This document shows positions 36,280-45,468 of a DNA stretch of 64,000 bases, piece by piece. The notes under the pieces were generated by a model. It saw nothing but the letters and a program-made list of their open reading frames with translations. It did not search any database and was not told where the DNA came from. A program made the position numbers and the translations under genes. Every line of letters begins with the position of its first letter. The stretch's first letter is position 1. The stretch comes from Galbibacter kalidii (GTDB lineage: Bacteria > Bacteroidota > Bacteroidia > Flavobacteriales > Flavobacteriaceae), in the NCBI RefSeq assembly GCF_026241135.1, contig NZ_JAPFGA010000005.1, positions 62,001-126,000 of the forward strand, in the 5' to 3' direction.

Positions 36280-38049
36280 ATGAGTAAAGATAAAACAGGG
36301 AATACATTCGATCTGGGTTTGTTCAACAGGCTCATGCGCTATACAAGACCATATAGGTTGACCTTTGTGGGAGTTGCTTTTGCGGCGATTCTCCTGTCGG
36401 TGTTTGCTTCGGTGAGGCCTATCCTTTTGAAATATACGGTAGACGATTATATCTTGACTAAGGATAGCCATGGACTCTTGATGTTTGTGGTGTATATGAC
36501 CATCGTATTGTTTTTAGAAGTCACAAGTCAGCTATCTTTTATCTATTATGCCAATTGGCTCGGACAATCGGTGATAGAAGATATCCGGGTGAAGCTGTTC
36601 AAGCATATGCTTAACTTCAGAATGAAGTATTTTGATAATTCTTCCGTAGGGATATTGGTAACCAGGGCAGTGAGCGATATAGAACGGATTGCTGCTATTT
36701 TCAGCGATGGTTTGTTCATGATCGTGAGCGATTTATTGAAAATGATCGTTGTGGCCGGAGTCATGATCTATTTCGATTGGCAGTTGTCCTTGATCATTTT
36801 TGCCGTTTTACCGTTGATGCTCTATGCGACACGTTTGTTTCAAAAAGCGATGAAAAAAGCTTTTATAGAAGTGCGCAGACAAGTATCCAACCTGAATTCC
36901 TTTGTTCAGGAACGTTTAACGGGCATGAAGATCGTTCAGTTGTTTGTTCGCGAGAAGGAAGAATACGAACAGTTTAAAATCATCAACGACAAGCATAAAA
37001 AAGCATGGATCAACACCGTTTGGTATAACTCCATTTTTATTGCTGTAGTAGAATTGATGTCGTCTATAACCACCGGTCTTATTGTTTGGTTTGGTGGTTT
37101 ACGTGCTGTGTCAGACGGGGCGAGTGATTTGGGTAATATCTTTATGTTTATCATGCTTTCGCAGATGATCTTCAGACCGCTTCGTCAAATAGCCGATAAG
37201 TTCAATACCCTGCAAATGGGAATGGTCGCTGCCAATAGGGTGTTTGATATCATAGATACTGAAAGTAGGATAGAAGATAATGGAACCCGTATTGCTGAAA
37301 ATCTTAAGGGAGAGATTGCTTTTAAGGATGTTCGTTTTGGATATTTGGAGGATGAAGAAGTATTACACGGCATTTCTTTTGGAGTAAAACAAGGCGAAAC
37401 CATTGCGATAGTAGGAGCTACCGGAGCGGGAAAATCAACAATCATCAATCTTTTGAACCGTTTTTACAATATACAATCGGGTGAAATTTTGGTAGATAAT
37501 GTGAATATCAATGAATTCACTTTGCAGTCGTTGCGTTTGCAAATCGCTGTGGTGCTACAGGACGTATTCCTTTTTGCAGATACCATATTGAACAATATCA
37601 CGCTTAACGATCCGAGTATAAAAGAAGAAGATGTGATACAGGCGGCCAAGGATATCGGGATACACAAATTTATCAAGAGTCTGCCGGGAGGATATCACTA
37701 CAATGTGAAAGAACGTGGGACGATGTTATCAAGCGGGCAACGACAATTGATTGCTTTTTTGCGCGCTTATGTCAGTAACCCGAGCATATTGGTGCTGGAT
37801 GAAGCTACATCATCAGTTGACTCACATTCAGAAATACTCATTCAAAAAGCAACGGATAGAATCACCAAAGGAAGAACTTCCATTGTGATCGCACACCGAT
37901 TGGCAACCATTAAAAAAGCCGATAAGATATTGGTGATGGATGCAGGTAGGATTGTAGAAGCGGGTACACATAACGAACTCCTTAAAAAGCAGGACGGCTA
38001 TTATAAAAATCTATATGAAGTCCAATTCTTGGCTGAAGAGGCTGTATGA
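36280..38049 (+). CDS. ABC transporter, fused permease and ATPase (MsbA-like exporter)
   Basis: A 589-residue half-transporter. Residues about 20-310 form six membrane spans of the exporter type. The nucleotide-binding domain has Walker A GATGAGKSTI, Q-loop VVLQDVFLF, signature LSSGQRQ, Walker B ILVLDEATSS and the switch His in VIAHRLATI. The substrate is unknown; lipid or drug export is typical of the family. It follows truA after three bases. Confidence 0.95.
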   Translation: MSKDKTGNTFDLGLFNRLMRYTRPYRLTFVGVAFAAILLSVFASVRPILLKYTVDDYILTKDSHGLLMFVVYMTIVLFLEVTSQLSFIYYANWLGQSVIEDIRVKLFKHMLNFRMKYFDNSSVGILVTRAVSDIERIAAIFSDGLFMIVSDLLKMIVVAGVMIYFDWQLSLIIFAVLPLMLYATRLFQKAMKKAFIEVRRQVSNLNSFVQERLTGMKIVQLFVREKEEYEQFKIINDKHKKAWINTVWYNSIFIAVVELMSSITTGLIVWFGGLRAVSDGASDLGNIFMFIMLSQMIFRPLRQIADKFNTLQMGMVAANRVFDIIDTESRIEDNGTRIAENLKGEIAFKDVRFGYLEDEEVLHGISFGVKQGETIAIVGATGAGKSTIINLLNRFYNIQSGEILVDNVNINEFTLQSLRLQIAVVLQDVFLFADTILNNITLNDPSIKEEDVIQAAKDIGIHKFIKSLPGGYHYNVKERGTMLSSGQRQLIAFLRAYVSNPSILVLDEATSSVDSHSEILIQKATDRITKGRTSIVIAHRLATIKKADKILVMDAGRIVEAGTHNELLKKQDGYYKNLYEVQFLAEEAV

Positions 38050-38072
38050 AATGGGTAGGCCTACAGGTCTCT

Positions 38073-38858
38073 TTAAATAAGATCTTTAAGCATAGTATTT
38101 TTAAGGTCTTCTTTGTCTTTAAACAAAACAAACTCACCATTTTTCAGATAAGATAATTGTCCGTTTTCTTCACTAACGACTAGTGCTACGGCATCTGTTC
38201 TTTCAGTGATACCTACGGCGGCACGGTGTCTCAACCCAAAACGCAAGGGGATGTTCCGTTCATTGGAAACCGGTAAAATAGCCCGTGTGGCTACAATGCG
38301 ATTACCTTCTATAATCGCGGCACCATCGTGGAGCGTACTGTTCTTGTAAAAAATACTTTCAAGAATGGGTTGGTTCACCTCAATGTTCATTGAATCACCG
38401 GTATGTTTTACAAAATCCAGGGAGTTGTTTCGTTCGATAACGATAAGCACACCTGTATATGAAAGACTCATTTTTTCGCAGGCAGACAGGATGGCATCGA
38501 CATCAGTTTCGGTGGTGACACTATCTTGTTTTAGAAATTTTAAATGTCTCATAAGTCCTTTTTTGCTCGCGAAATTGGTAGAGCCTACCATGAGTAAAAA
38601 CTTTCGTATTTCCTGTTGGAAAACAACAATGAGCGCAAAAAAACCAACTCCGATGAACTTACCGAAAATATTGCTCAATATCTGCATATTCATGGCTTCC
38701 GTCAAGAGGTAAATAAAGTAAATAACAACAATTCCTATAAAAATATTGATGGCAACGGTTCCTTTTACCAGTTTGTAGAGGTAGTAAAACAGAAATGCTA
38801 CCAAAATGATATCAATGATATCTGCAATTTTGAATTCGACAAAATCAAATAGTTCCAA
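38073..38858 (-). CDS. cdaA: Diadenylate cyclase CdaA
   Basis: A 261-residue membrane-bound c-di-AMP synthase. Two or three N-terminal membrane spans (residues about 10-85) are followed by the DAC domain with the DGA motif in TLHDGAAIIEGN and the RHR motif in GLRHRAAVGITERTDA. It makes the nucleotide messenger c-di-AMP from two ATP. It is next to folP on the same strand, a common flavobacterial order. Confidence 0.95.
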   Translation of the reverse strand: MELFDFVEFKIADIIDIILVAFLFYYLYKLVKGTVAINIFIGIVVIYFIYLLTEAMNMQILSNIFGKFIGVGFFALIVVFQQEIRKFLLMVGSTNFASKKGLMRHLKFLKQDSVTTETDVDAILSACEKMSLSYTGVLIVIERNNSLDFVKHTGDSMNIEVNQPILESIFYKNSTLHDGAAIIEGNRIVATRAILPVSNERNIPLRFGLRHRAAVGITERTDAVALVVSEENGQLSYLKNGEFVLFKDKEDLKNTMLKDLI

Positions 38859-38900
38859 AGCGTATTGGTTTTATGTAAAAATAAAAATATAAAATTTAGT

Positions 38901-39746
38901 TTAGAGCTCCTTGACTTTTTTTGTTGTCATTTCATAGATTTTCACACATTCCACAGCTTCTTTTACATCGTGCACCCTTAAAATACGAGCGCCTTTGCCA
39001 AGGGCTATGGTGTTGAGACTGGTAGTGCCATTTAAAGCCTGTTCGGCATTGGTTTCAAACAATTTATAGATCATGGATTTTCTGCTGACACCAATCAAAA
39101 TAGGGAGTTCCAAAATGTGCAGGAGTTCGAGTTTGCCCATGAGTTCGTAATTCTGTTCCAGAGTTTTTGCAAAACCAAAACCGGGGTCTACGATAATATC
39201 ATTGATTTTATGAGCCTTGGCGGCTGCGACCCTTTCAGAAAAATAATAGAGCAGGTCTTTTATAAAATCGTCGTAGGTGGTTTTTTGCTGCATGGATTTT
39301 GGGTTGCCTTTCATATGCATTAAGATATAAGGCACTTGCAGTTCCCCAACAACAGAAAGCATATTTTCATCCAACATTCCGCCGGAAATATCATTGACCA
39401 TACAAGCACCGGCCTCAATATTGGCTTTGGCTACATCGGTACGGAAAGTGTCTATCGAGACCAAGGCTCCGGGAAAGTTTTTGAGAATGAGTTCGGTTAC
39501 CGGAACACTTCGTTTTAATTCTTCATCAACGGAAACTTCTTCAGCTCCGGGACGTGAACTATAGGCTCCGAGGTCAATAAAATCGGCTCCTTCCTCAAGC
39601 ATGGTCTCTACATGACGGAGAACTTCCGAATCCTGGGTGTATTTCCCGCCATCAAAAAAAGAATCGGGCGTGGTGTTGAGGATTCCCATGATTTTGGGAA
39701 CGCTTAAGTCTATAAGTTGTCCGTTACAATTGATGGTTGAGGTCAC
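38901..39746 (-). CDS. folP: Dihydropteroate synthase
   Basis: A 281-residue TIM-barrel enzyme of folate synthesis. The signature is MGILNTTPDSFFDGGKY, then DLGAYSSRPGAEEV, VNDISGG, LMHMKGNPKSM, DPGFGFAKT and GVSRKSM. It condenses p-aminobenzoate with the pterin pyrophosphate and is the sulfonamide target. It lies upstream of cdaA on the minus strand. Confidence 0.97.
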   Translation of the reverse strand: MTSTINCNGQLIDLSVPKIMGILNTTPDSFFDGGKYTQDSEVLRHVETMLEEGADFIDLGAYSSRPGAEEVSVDEELKRSVPVTELILKNFPGALVSIDTFRTDVAKANIEAGACMVNDISGGMLDENMLSVVGELQVPYILMHMKGNPKSMQQKTTYDDFIKDLLYYFSERVAAAKAHKINDIIVDPGFGFAKTLEQNYELMGKLELLHILELPILIGVSRKSMIYKLFETNAEQALNGTTSLNTIALGKGARILRVHDVKEAVECVKIYEMTTKKVKEL

Positions 39747-39908
39747 AAGTTAAAATTATCTGTTAATGATCATCAAAAATAGTTAAAAATGTGACAAGAA
39801 ATGCCTATTTTAAACAGTAGAAGAAGAACAAAACGACGGATGCTTCACGATAAAAACTTTGAAGGTTGAATTTTTTAAGCGAAATTTACACAAAATAGTA
39901 TCAAACAC

Positions 39909-40448
39909 ATGCAGAACACATCAGAACAATACGACAAGGTGATCGCCGTTTGTCGTGAATTGTTTGAAAAAAAGATGAAAGACTACGGAAGCGCTTGGCG
40001 TATTTTAAGGTTACCTTCATTAACAGACCAGATATTTATCAAGGCGCAGCGCATTCGCTCCATTCAGGACAACGAGGTGAGAAAAGTAGATGAGGGAGAG
40101 AAATCTGAATTTATCGGAATCATCAACTATGCTATCATGGCACTTATTCAGATTGATAAAGGGATAGGAAAATACCCTGACATGGATCCTGAAAAGGCTG
40201 TGCAACTGTATGATGAAAAAATAACTGAAACCAAAGCGTTGATGGAAAACAAAAATCACGATTATGGTGAAGCCTGGCGCGATATGCGAGTGAGTTCACT
40301 AACCGATTTGATCCTTCAAAAGATACTTCGTGTAAAACAAATAGAAGACAACAAAGGGAAAACACTGGTCAGTGAAGGTATTGATGCTAATTATCAGGAT
40401 ATGATCAATTATGCAGTATTTGCTCTAATTTTGTTAAAACAAAATTAG
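39909..40448 (+). CDS. DUF1599 domain protein
   Basis: A 179-residue protein with two copies of one unit: KKMKDYGSAWRILRLPSLTDQIFIK (first) and NKNHDYGEAWRDMRVSSLTDLILQK (second). The function is not known; the family was noted as nucleotide-modification-like in outline but I cannot confirm it. In relatives it sits ahead of BT_3928 and tpiA, and here a four-helix-bundle gene separates them. Confidence 0.92.
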   Translation: MQNTSEQYDKVIAVCRELFEKKMKDYGSAWRILRLPSLTDQIFIKAQRIRSIQDNEVRKVDEGEKSEFIGIINYAIMALIQIDKGIGKYPDMDPEKAVQLYDEKITETKALMENKNHDYGEAWRDMRVSSLTDLILQKILRVKQIEDNKGKTLVSEGIDANYQDMINYAVFALILLKQN

Positions 40449-40470
40449 AGTAATTTCCAATATACAATAC

Positions 40471-40481
40471 CCAAATTCCAA
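40471..40481. repeat. Left inverted repeat of the four-helix-bundle unit
   Basis: CCAAATTCCAA is the exact complement of TTGGAATTTGG at 40858-40868. The two lie on either side of the four-helix-bundle gene. Confidence 0.7.
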
Positions 40482-40496
40482 AAAGCCAAATTAATC

Positions 40497-40853
40497 ATGA
40501 AAAACGAAAAACCCTACGATCTTGAAGAAAGAACATTTGAGTTTGCAAGGGATTGCAGGTTATTTGTTTCCAAATTGAAAAAAACAATTTCAAATATTGA
40601 GGACTCGAAACAATTGATTAGAGCTTCCGGTTCAGTTGGGGCAAATTATATCGAAGCAAATGAAAATTTAGGTGAAAAAGATTTTTTATTTAGATTGAAA
40701 ATAGCAAGAAAAGAAGCCAAGGAGAGCAGATATTGGTTACGTTTGTTAAAAACGATGAATCAAGAACATGTTACAACTATAGATTCTTTGATTACTGAAG
40801 CCAATGAATTAAGGAAAATCTTATCAACCATCATCAACAAACATCAAGACTGA
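40497..40853 (+). CDS. Four-helix-bundle protein (S23/IVP family)
   Basis: A complete 118-residue member of the TIGR02436 family: EERTFEFARDCRLFVSKL, IEDSKQLIRASGSVGANYIEANE and the basic helix RLKIARKEAKESRYWLRLL. The role is unknown; a related protein (Avd) works with diversity-generating retroelements, but no reverse transcriptase is in this window. The gene sits between DUF1599 and BT_3928 genes, which normally lie together, so it looks inserted. It has 11-base inverted repeats on both sides and a run of TTGGAATTTGG-like words after it. Confidence 0.93.
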   Translation: MKNEKPYDLEERTFEFARDCRLFVSKLKKTISNIEDSKQLIRASGSVGANYIEANENLGEKDFLFRLKIARKEAKESRYWLRLLKTMNQEHVTTIDSLITEANELRKILSTIINKHQD

Positions 40854-40857
40854 ATTA

Positions 40858-40965
40858 TTGGAATTTGGTACTTGGAATTTTTCAACATATAGTTTGGAAT
40901 TTGTCATTTGGAATTTGGTATTTGTAACTTGGTACTTGGAGTTTGGTGCTTGGAATTTGTAACAT
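40858..40965. repeat. Tandem TTGGAATTTGG-like repeats after the four-helix-bundle gene
   Basis: About eight imperfect copies of a word like TTGGAATTTGGTACTTGG follow the stop codon and reach the BT_3928 start. The first copy (40858-40868) is the right inverted repeat to 40471-40481. Similar words lie before tRNA-Gly (17370-17413). Confidence 0.8.
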
Positions 40966-40980
40966 GAAATTTAAATTTTT

Positions 40981-42069
40981 ATGAAACACATAGTAAACAT
41001 AAGCAGAATCCTAGTAGGGGTCTTGTTCATTATAAGCGGACTTATAAAATTGAACGATCCGGTTGGTTTTTCCTTCAAATTGGAAGAATATTTTAGTCCG
41101 GGGGTGTTGAATCTCGATTTCTTGACCCCTTTTGCACTGGCTATTGCCATTGCTTTGGTCATTTTTGAAACTGTATTGGGGGTGATGCTCTTACTGGGTT
41201 ACAAACCTAAGTTTACGGTGTGGAGCCTGTTGTTGATGATCGTGTTTTTCACGTTTTTAACGTTCTATTCGGCTTATTTCAATAAAGTAACCGATTGTGG
41301 CTGTTTTGGAGATGCTATCAAATTAACACCTTGGGAGTCCTTCTCAAAAGATGTTGTCCTCTTACTGTTGATTCTGATATTATTCTTCGGAAGGAAATAT
41401 ATTTCCACGTTTAAGATTGCTAGGATCGGAAGCTATCTGGCTTTGGCCTTGTGTGTGATTTATGTTTATTATGTGTATAACCATTTACCGGTAGTTGATT
41501 TCCGTCCGTATAAAATAGGAGCTAATATTTTTGACGGAATGCAAGTACCCGAAGGCGCTCCGGAAGCGGTATATGAATACGCATGGAAATTTGATGTAGA
41601 TGGAGAAGAAAAAATAGTGACTACCAATGGTGATTATCCTACTGTTGACGGAGAGTTTGTAGATGTTGAAACTACGCTGATCCAAGAAGGCTATGTGCCA
41701 CCTATCCACGATTTTATGATGGAAAAAAACGGAACGGATTTTACCGCAGAGATTATGACTTGGGAAAATGTCGTTGTAGTGGTTTCCAGAGATATAATCA
41801 AGGCGAATAGGGAAGGTTTACAGGATATAAAAGAAGTGGCAGACGAAGCAAAAAATAGAGGTTATAAAGTGATCGGTCTGTCTGCTTCCAGCCCAGAAGA
41901 AATCGCTCCGATAAAAGAAAAGTACGGCTTGGATTTTGATTTCTATTTCTGTGATCTGACCACGGTAAAGACGATTGTACGGTCCAATCCGGCCTTGTTA
42001 GAGCTGAACAAAGGTACGATTATCCAAAAATTGCATAACAATGATGCAGATGAATTCAAGTTCAAATAA
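40981..42069 (+). CDS. BT_3928 family protein (DoxX/MauE-like membrane domain plus thioredoxin-like domain)
   Basis: A 362-residue membrane protein. Residues about 1-165 hold four to five spans with the DoxX/MauE look (ILVGVLFIISGLIKLNDPVGF) and Cys in TDCGCFGDAI. The C-terminal part (about 235-362) has a thioredoxin-like strand order (NVVVVVSRDI, GYKVIGLSASSPEEIAPIK) but no CxxC motif. The function is unknown; a redox or quinone-related role is a guess from the domains. In relatives tpiA follows as here. Confidence 0.9.
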   Translation: MKHIVNISRILVGVLFIISGLIKLNDPVGFSFKLEEYFSPGVLNLDFLTPFALAIAIALVIFETVLGVMLLLGYKPKFTVWSLLLMIVFFTFLTFYSAYFNKVTDCGCFGDAIKLTPWESFSKDVVLLLLILILFFGRKYISTFKIARIGSYLALALCVIYVYYVYNHLPVVDFRPYKIGANIFDGMQVPEGAPEAVYEYAWKFDVDGEEKIVTTNGDYPTVDGEFVDVETTLIQEGYVPPIHDFMMEKNGTDFTAEIMTWENVVVVVSRDIIKANREGLQDIKEVADEAKNRGYKVIGLSASSPEEIAPIKEKYGLDFDFYFCDLTTVKTIVRSNPALLELNKGTIIQKLHNNDADEFKFK

Positions 42070-42177
42070 ATAACGATTTGTTACGATATTGTAAAAAGAC
42101 CCTAGTGTAAAACGGAAACTATAGACGAATTCCTATTTTTGCAATACAACAACTGAATAAAAAACTAAAACAAAACG

Positions 42178-42927
42178 ATGAGAAAAAAGATTGTTGCGGG
42201 AAACTGGAAAATGAATAACGATTTGGCGCAAACCAAAGCGCTTATCAACGATTTAAAGAATAGCCTGCCAAACACGGATGCTGAGGTAAAAATAGCACCT
42301 ACTTTCACTAACTTGCATGCGGCTGTAGAAACTGTAGGTGATGCGGCTATCGAAGTTGTAGCCCAAAACATGCACCAAGAAGCAAGTGGAGCATATACCG
42401 GTGAGATTTCTGCTGATATGCTTAAAAGTATAGGAGTGAAGACAGTAATCCTCGGACACTCAGAACGTCGCGCCTATTTTGGGGAAGATGATGCATTGTT
42501 GGCTAAAAAAGTAGATGCAGCGCTTCAAAATGATATGGATGTGATCTTCTGCTTTGGTGAAGAGTTGGCCGACAGGAAAGCAGACAATCATTTTAGTTTG
42601 GTGGAAAGCCAGTTGAAAAATGCTTTGTTCCATTTGGGGGTTGAAGATTGGAAACACATTGTTTTAGCATATGAACCGGTTTGGGCCATAGGGACAGGAG
42701 AAACCGCAAGTCCGGAGCAAGCTCAGGAAATGCATGAGTTTATCAGAAAAACCCTTGCCGATAAATATGATGCTACTTTAGCAGATAGTATTTCCATTCT
42801 TTACGGTGGAAGTGTAAAACCAAACAATGCCGAAGAGATCTTCTCAAAACCGGATGTTGACGGCGGACTTATTGGAGGGGCTTCATTAAAAGCTGAAGAT
42901 TTTGTAGGAATCATTAAAGCGATATAA
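42178..42927 (+). CDS. tpiA: Triosephosphate isomerase
   Basis: A 249-residue glycolytic enzyme. Lys in KIVAGNWKMN, the catalytic His in GHSERRAYF, the catalytic Glu in LAYEPVWAIGTG (with loop 6), and YGGSVKPNN near the C-terminus are all present. It interconverts dihydroxyacetone phosphate and glyceraldehyde 3-phosphate. Confidence 0.98.
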   Translation: MRKKIVAGNWKMNNDLAQTKALINDLKNSLPNTDAEVKIAPTFTNLHAAVETVGDAAIEVVAQNMHQEASGAYTGEISADMLKSIGVKTVILGHSERRAYFGEDDALLAKKVDAALQNDMDVIFCFGEELADRKADNHFSLVESQLKNALFHLGVEDWKHIVLAYEPVWAIGTGETASPEQAQEMHEFIRKTLADKYDATLADSISILYGGSVKPNNAEEIFSKPDVDGGLIGGASLKAEDFVGIIKAI

Positions 42928-42950
42928 TTCCCAACAATTTATGATATAGT

Positions 42951-43014
42951 AGACCTGACAGGTTTTCCCGACGATAAATGTTGGGACATGTGAAACCTGT
43001 CAGGTCTTATTTTT
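42951..43014. terminator. Bidirectional terminator between tpiA and the GAF gene
   Basis: AGACCTGACAGGTTT (42951-42965) is perfectly complementary to AAACCTGTCAGGTCT (42993-43007), with a T run after it for tpiA. The genes are convergent. Confidence 0.85.
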
Positions 43015-45363
43015 TTAACTCACTTTCACTTTAAGAATTTCATCATAATCATAAAATTCGTCACCTTGGTAATCGTGACAAATTCCCACTCTAATAGCTT
43101 TTAAGCCACTAATTCCTTGCTGTCTCGCTAATTCTACAACTTCTACATCTTCCGTCAAGATCTTTTTTTCTTGTAAAAAGTGAATGTACTCCAAATATTC
43201 CCGCTCCTCGTAATAGTGGGAATAGACGATGGTCAAAAAATAAGGTTTGGTGATACGTTCGTTTGTACTTTCTATTAGGGCTTTGTCTATTCTAGTTTTT
43301 AGAATTTCATATCGCGCATTGTATGCTCCATCTACATCAAAATGTTTTTCGTCCATCCTGAATCGAATGGCCATAGGGATGTTATAAACCAAAATCAGGG
43401 ATGACACATCAAAATCGATTAACATTTTGTTTCGTGAAGCGGCGTGTTTGCGTTCCATTTCACAAATGACTTGTAATTGCCAAAATCTCAGGCTGTACAG
43501 ATATTTCAGCTCAAAACTATTTGGTTCTGTAATCGATTCACCGATATACATATTGTGCTCAACCCCATCGGTTTTGTGCATTTCAAAGAAATGAGGATAT
43601 GTCGATTGTGCTGATTTTTGTCTTTCATCCAAAACACTAACAAATGTGTCGTTGATCTCTGCCACCGTTTTGTCATAGTTTTTTCGGTGACTGTAGATGA
43701 TATTGTTTTCTAGGGTGTTGAAATAAGCATCGATCAGTTGGGTTGCTTCTTTGTTTGTGTCTTCTGCAATTGCTTGATCAAGGATAGGACGGATAACCGT
43801 TTTAATAAAGATCAATACCGTTTGTTCACTATCTGATTTTAATTCAGTAGAAATGTTTTCAATGTATGTTTCTGTTTTTTGTATACTGTCTTTATGGCGG
43901 TCGAAATCTAAAACTTCTAGGATATCCATTATTTTTGATAACTGAATGATCAGATCCTTTTGGATGGCCCTATTTCTTGTAGTTGATGAGTTTTTTATGT
44001 CTATTTGCCCGTAAAGTGGGTAGACTTCATCAAAAACAATTTCGCCAAAAACGGCTTTTTTCTGCAAAATGGTTTGCTTCAAATAGTTTTTCGCCTCTTG
44101 TTCAAATCTCCAATAAACACTTTGATGTATGGAAGTACATTCTTTTTGGATAATGGCTTCTATTCGGTTTTTTTGTTCCACCCGATAACGGTTCACGCTC
44201 GTTCTGATGTAGGGCATGATATCCATCAGTTTATTTGCGTTTACTGTGTTTAACGCATATGGCTCTTTTGAAACCAACTCTAAAACCCCGATAAGTTCAT
44301 TGTTGCTGATTACCGGGGTGAGGATTACGCTCCTAAAGCCTTGAGATCTCAATTCTGTTAAACATACTTTACTTGAAGAGGTTTCCGTGAGCTCGTCAAT
44401 ATCAGGAACAGCATAAAAATAATGCCCTTCCATGATATTTTCCTTTGATTCATTACAAACGAGGTTGACCGAAACCTTTTCCGTTTTATCATTTAGGATA
44501 TAACTTGAAAAATCACTTCCTATGATGTGTTCGACCGCATTATCTTTTTTGTTATACAGCGTCATTCCCACCTTTAAATCAGGTAAGTTGAATAAGGTTT
44601 GAAATATGTTTTCAAACTTTTTTAAGGAGGGTTTTTCATTCGGTTTTTGCGACAATAAATTGGTTTTCAGGTCAGAAATCGAATTCTCTATAGTAGAATC
44701 GTACATATTGGCTATTATAAAGCCTTCTGAAACCCAACTTCCGGGCGGGAACATTTCTTTCCATAAAGAAACATCATTATACCCTTTCAACAAGCGTTTA
44801 ATATCATTTTCAGTGATATCTTTTGCCTTTTCGGTAGGGTAAAGGTTCATAAAGTCCCCGTTATAAAGGATTCGATAGTGTTTTATGGTTTTATTTTGAT
44901 CAATAGCCCTAAAATAGAGCGGCGTTTCATATTTAAGGTCATATCCGTAATACCGGGATAAAATAATACTACATGCCAAGATATATATTTGGTCTTCCGA
45001 CATGGTTGTCATATCGATTTCAAACTTGCAGCCGGAGGTTTTCAAAATGTTGTCAAAACGTTTTGAAGATGAAAAAATGATAGATTGAAGGGGTAAAGTA
45101 ACTACTTTGATCTCATTATTGGTAAGCATGGGCGGAAACAGATCTTCTAAAATAAACTGTACCTCTTGCTTATGTTTGGACACTTCTTCCGGTTGCAAAT
45201 TGCCATTACTGAATTCAGGGTGTTTTTTTGCCAGCGAAAGGATTTTTTCAGACTTAGCTTTCAACAAAGGGTTTGCCGAGTCTTTTAGTTTTGCATACTC
45301 GTCAAACAGCTTTTTGAAGCTAACCTTGTACTTAAAGGGAATATTATCTGAAATTTGGTTCAT
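43015..45363 (-). CDS. Large GAF domain protein
   Basis: A 782-residue soluble protein. A GAF domain is visible around residues 250-370, with YNKKDNAVEHIIGSDFSSYIL through GFRSVILTPVISNNELIGVLELVSKEP. The N-terminal 230 and C-terminal 400 residues are helical and have no recognised output domain. GAF domains sense small ligands such as cyclic nucleotides; the ligand is unknown here. The next gene upstream on the same strand (105 bases away) codes for an HD-PycTM membrane protein, so a signalling link is possible. Confidence 0.75.
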   Translation of the reverse strand: MNQISDNIPFKYKVSFKKLFDEYAKLKDSANPLLKAKSEKILSLAKKHPEFSNGNLQPEEVSKHKQEVQFILEDLFPPMLTNNEIKVVTLPLQSIIFSSSKRFDNILKTSGCKFEIDMTTMSEDQIYILACSIILSRYYGYDLKYETPLYFRAIDQNKTIKHYRILYNGDFMNLYPTEKAKDITENDIKRLLKGYNDVSLWKEMFPPGSWVSEGFIIANMYDSTIENSISDLKTNLLSQKPNEKPSLKKFENIFQTLFNLPDLKVGMTLYNKKDNAVEHIIGSDFSSYILNDKTEKVSVNLVCNESKENIMEGHYFYAVPDIDELTETSSSKVCLTELRSQGFRSVILTPVISNNELIGVLELVSKEPYALNTVNANKLMDIMPYIRTSVNRYRVEQKNRIEAIIQKECTSIHQSVYWRFEQEAKNYLKQTILQKKAVFGEIVFDEVYPLYGQIDIKNSSTTRNRAIQKDLIIQLSKIMDILEVLDFDRHKDSIQKTETYIENISTELKSDSEQTVLIFIKTVIRPILDQAIAEDTNKEATQLIDAYFNTLENNIIYSHRKNYDKTVAEINDTFVSVLDERQKSAQSTYPHFFEMHKTDGVEHNMYIGESITEPNSFELKYLYSLRFWQLQVICEMERKHAASRNKMLIDFDVSSLILVYNIPMAIRFRMDEKHFDVDGAYNARYEILKTRIDKALIESTNERITKPYFLTIVYSHYYEEREYLEYIHFLQEKKILTEDVEVVELARQQGISGLKAIRVGICHDYQGDEFYDYDEILKVKVS

Positions 45364-45468
45364 TCTAATGGTTTGTTTGTGTAAAATTAAGCTTAGTAGT
45401 TGTTGTTTTAATTGAACTGTTTTAAGATTTCTTTAGTAAGTCGATTTTTACTGCCAATCCTTATAGTT

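Noticed and set aside
38073-38858. CdaA as the cyclase partner of the HD-PycTM protein
   Set aside because: It has a DAC domain that makes c-di-AMP, not a cyclic pyrimidine, and it sits in a common housekeeping order with folP 7 kb away.
40858-40965. CRISPR-like array because of repeated words
   Set aside because: The TTGGAATTTGG-like words are directly adjacent and imperfect, without unique spacers of constant length, and no cas genes are nearby.
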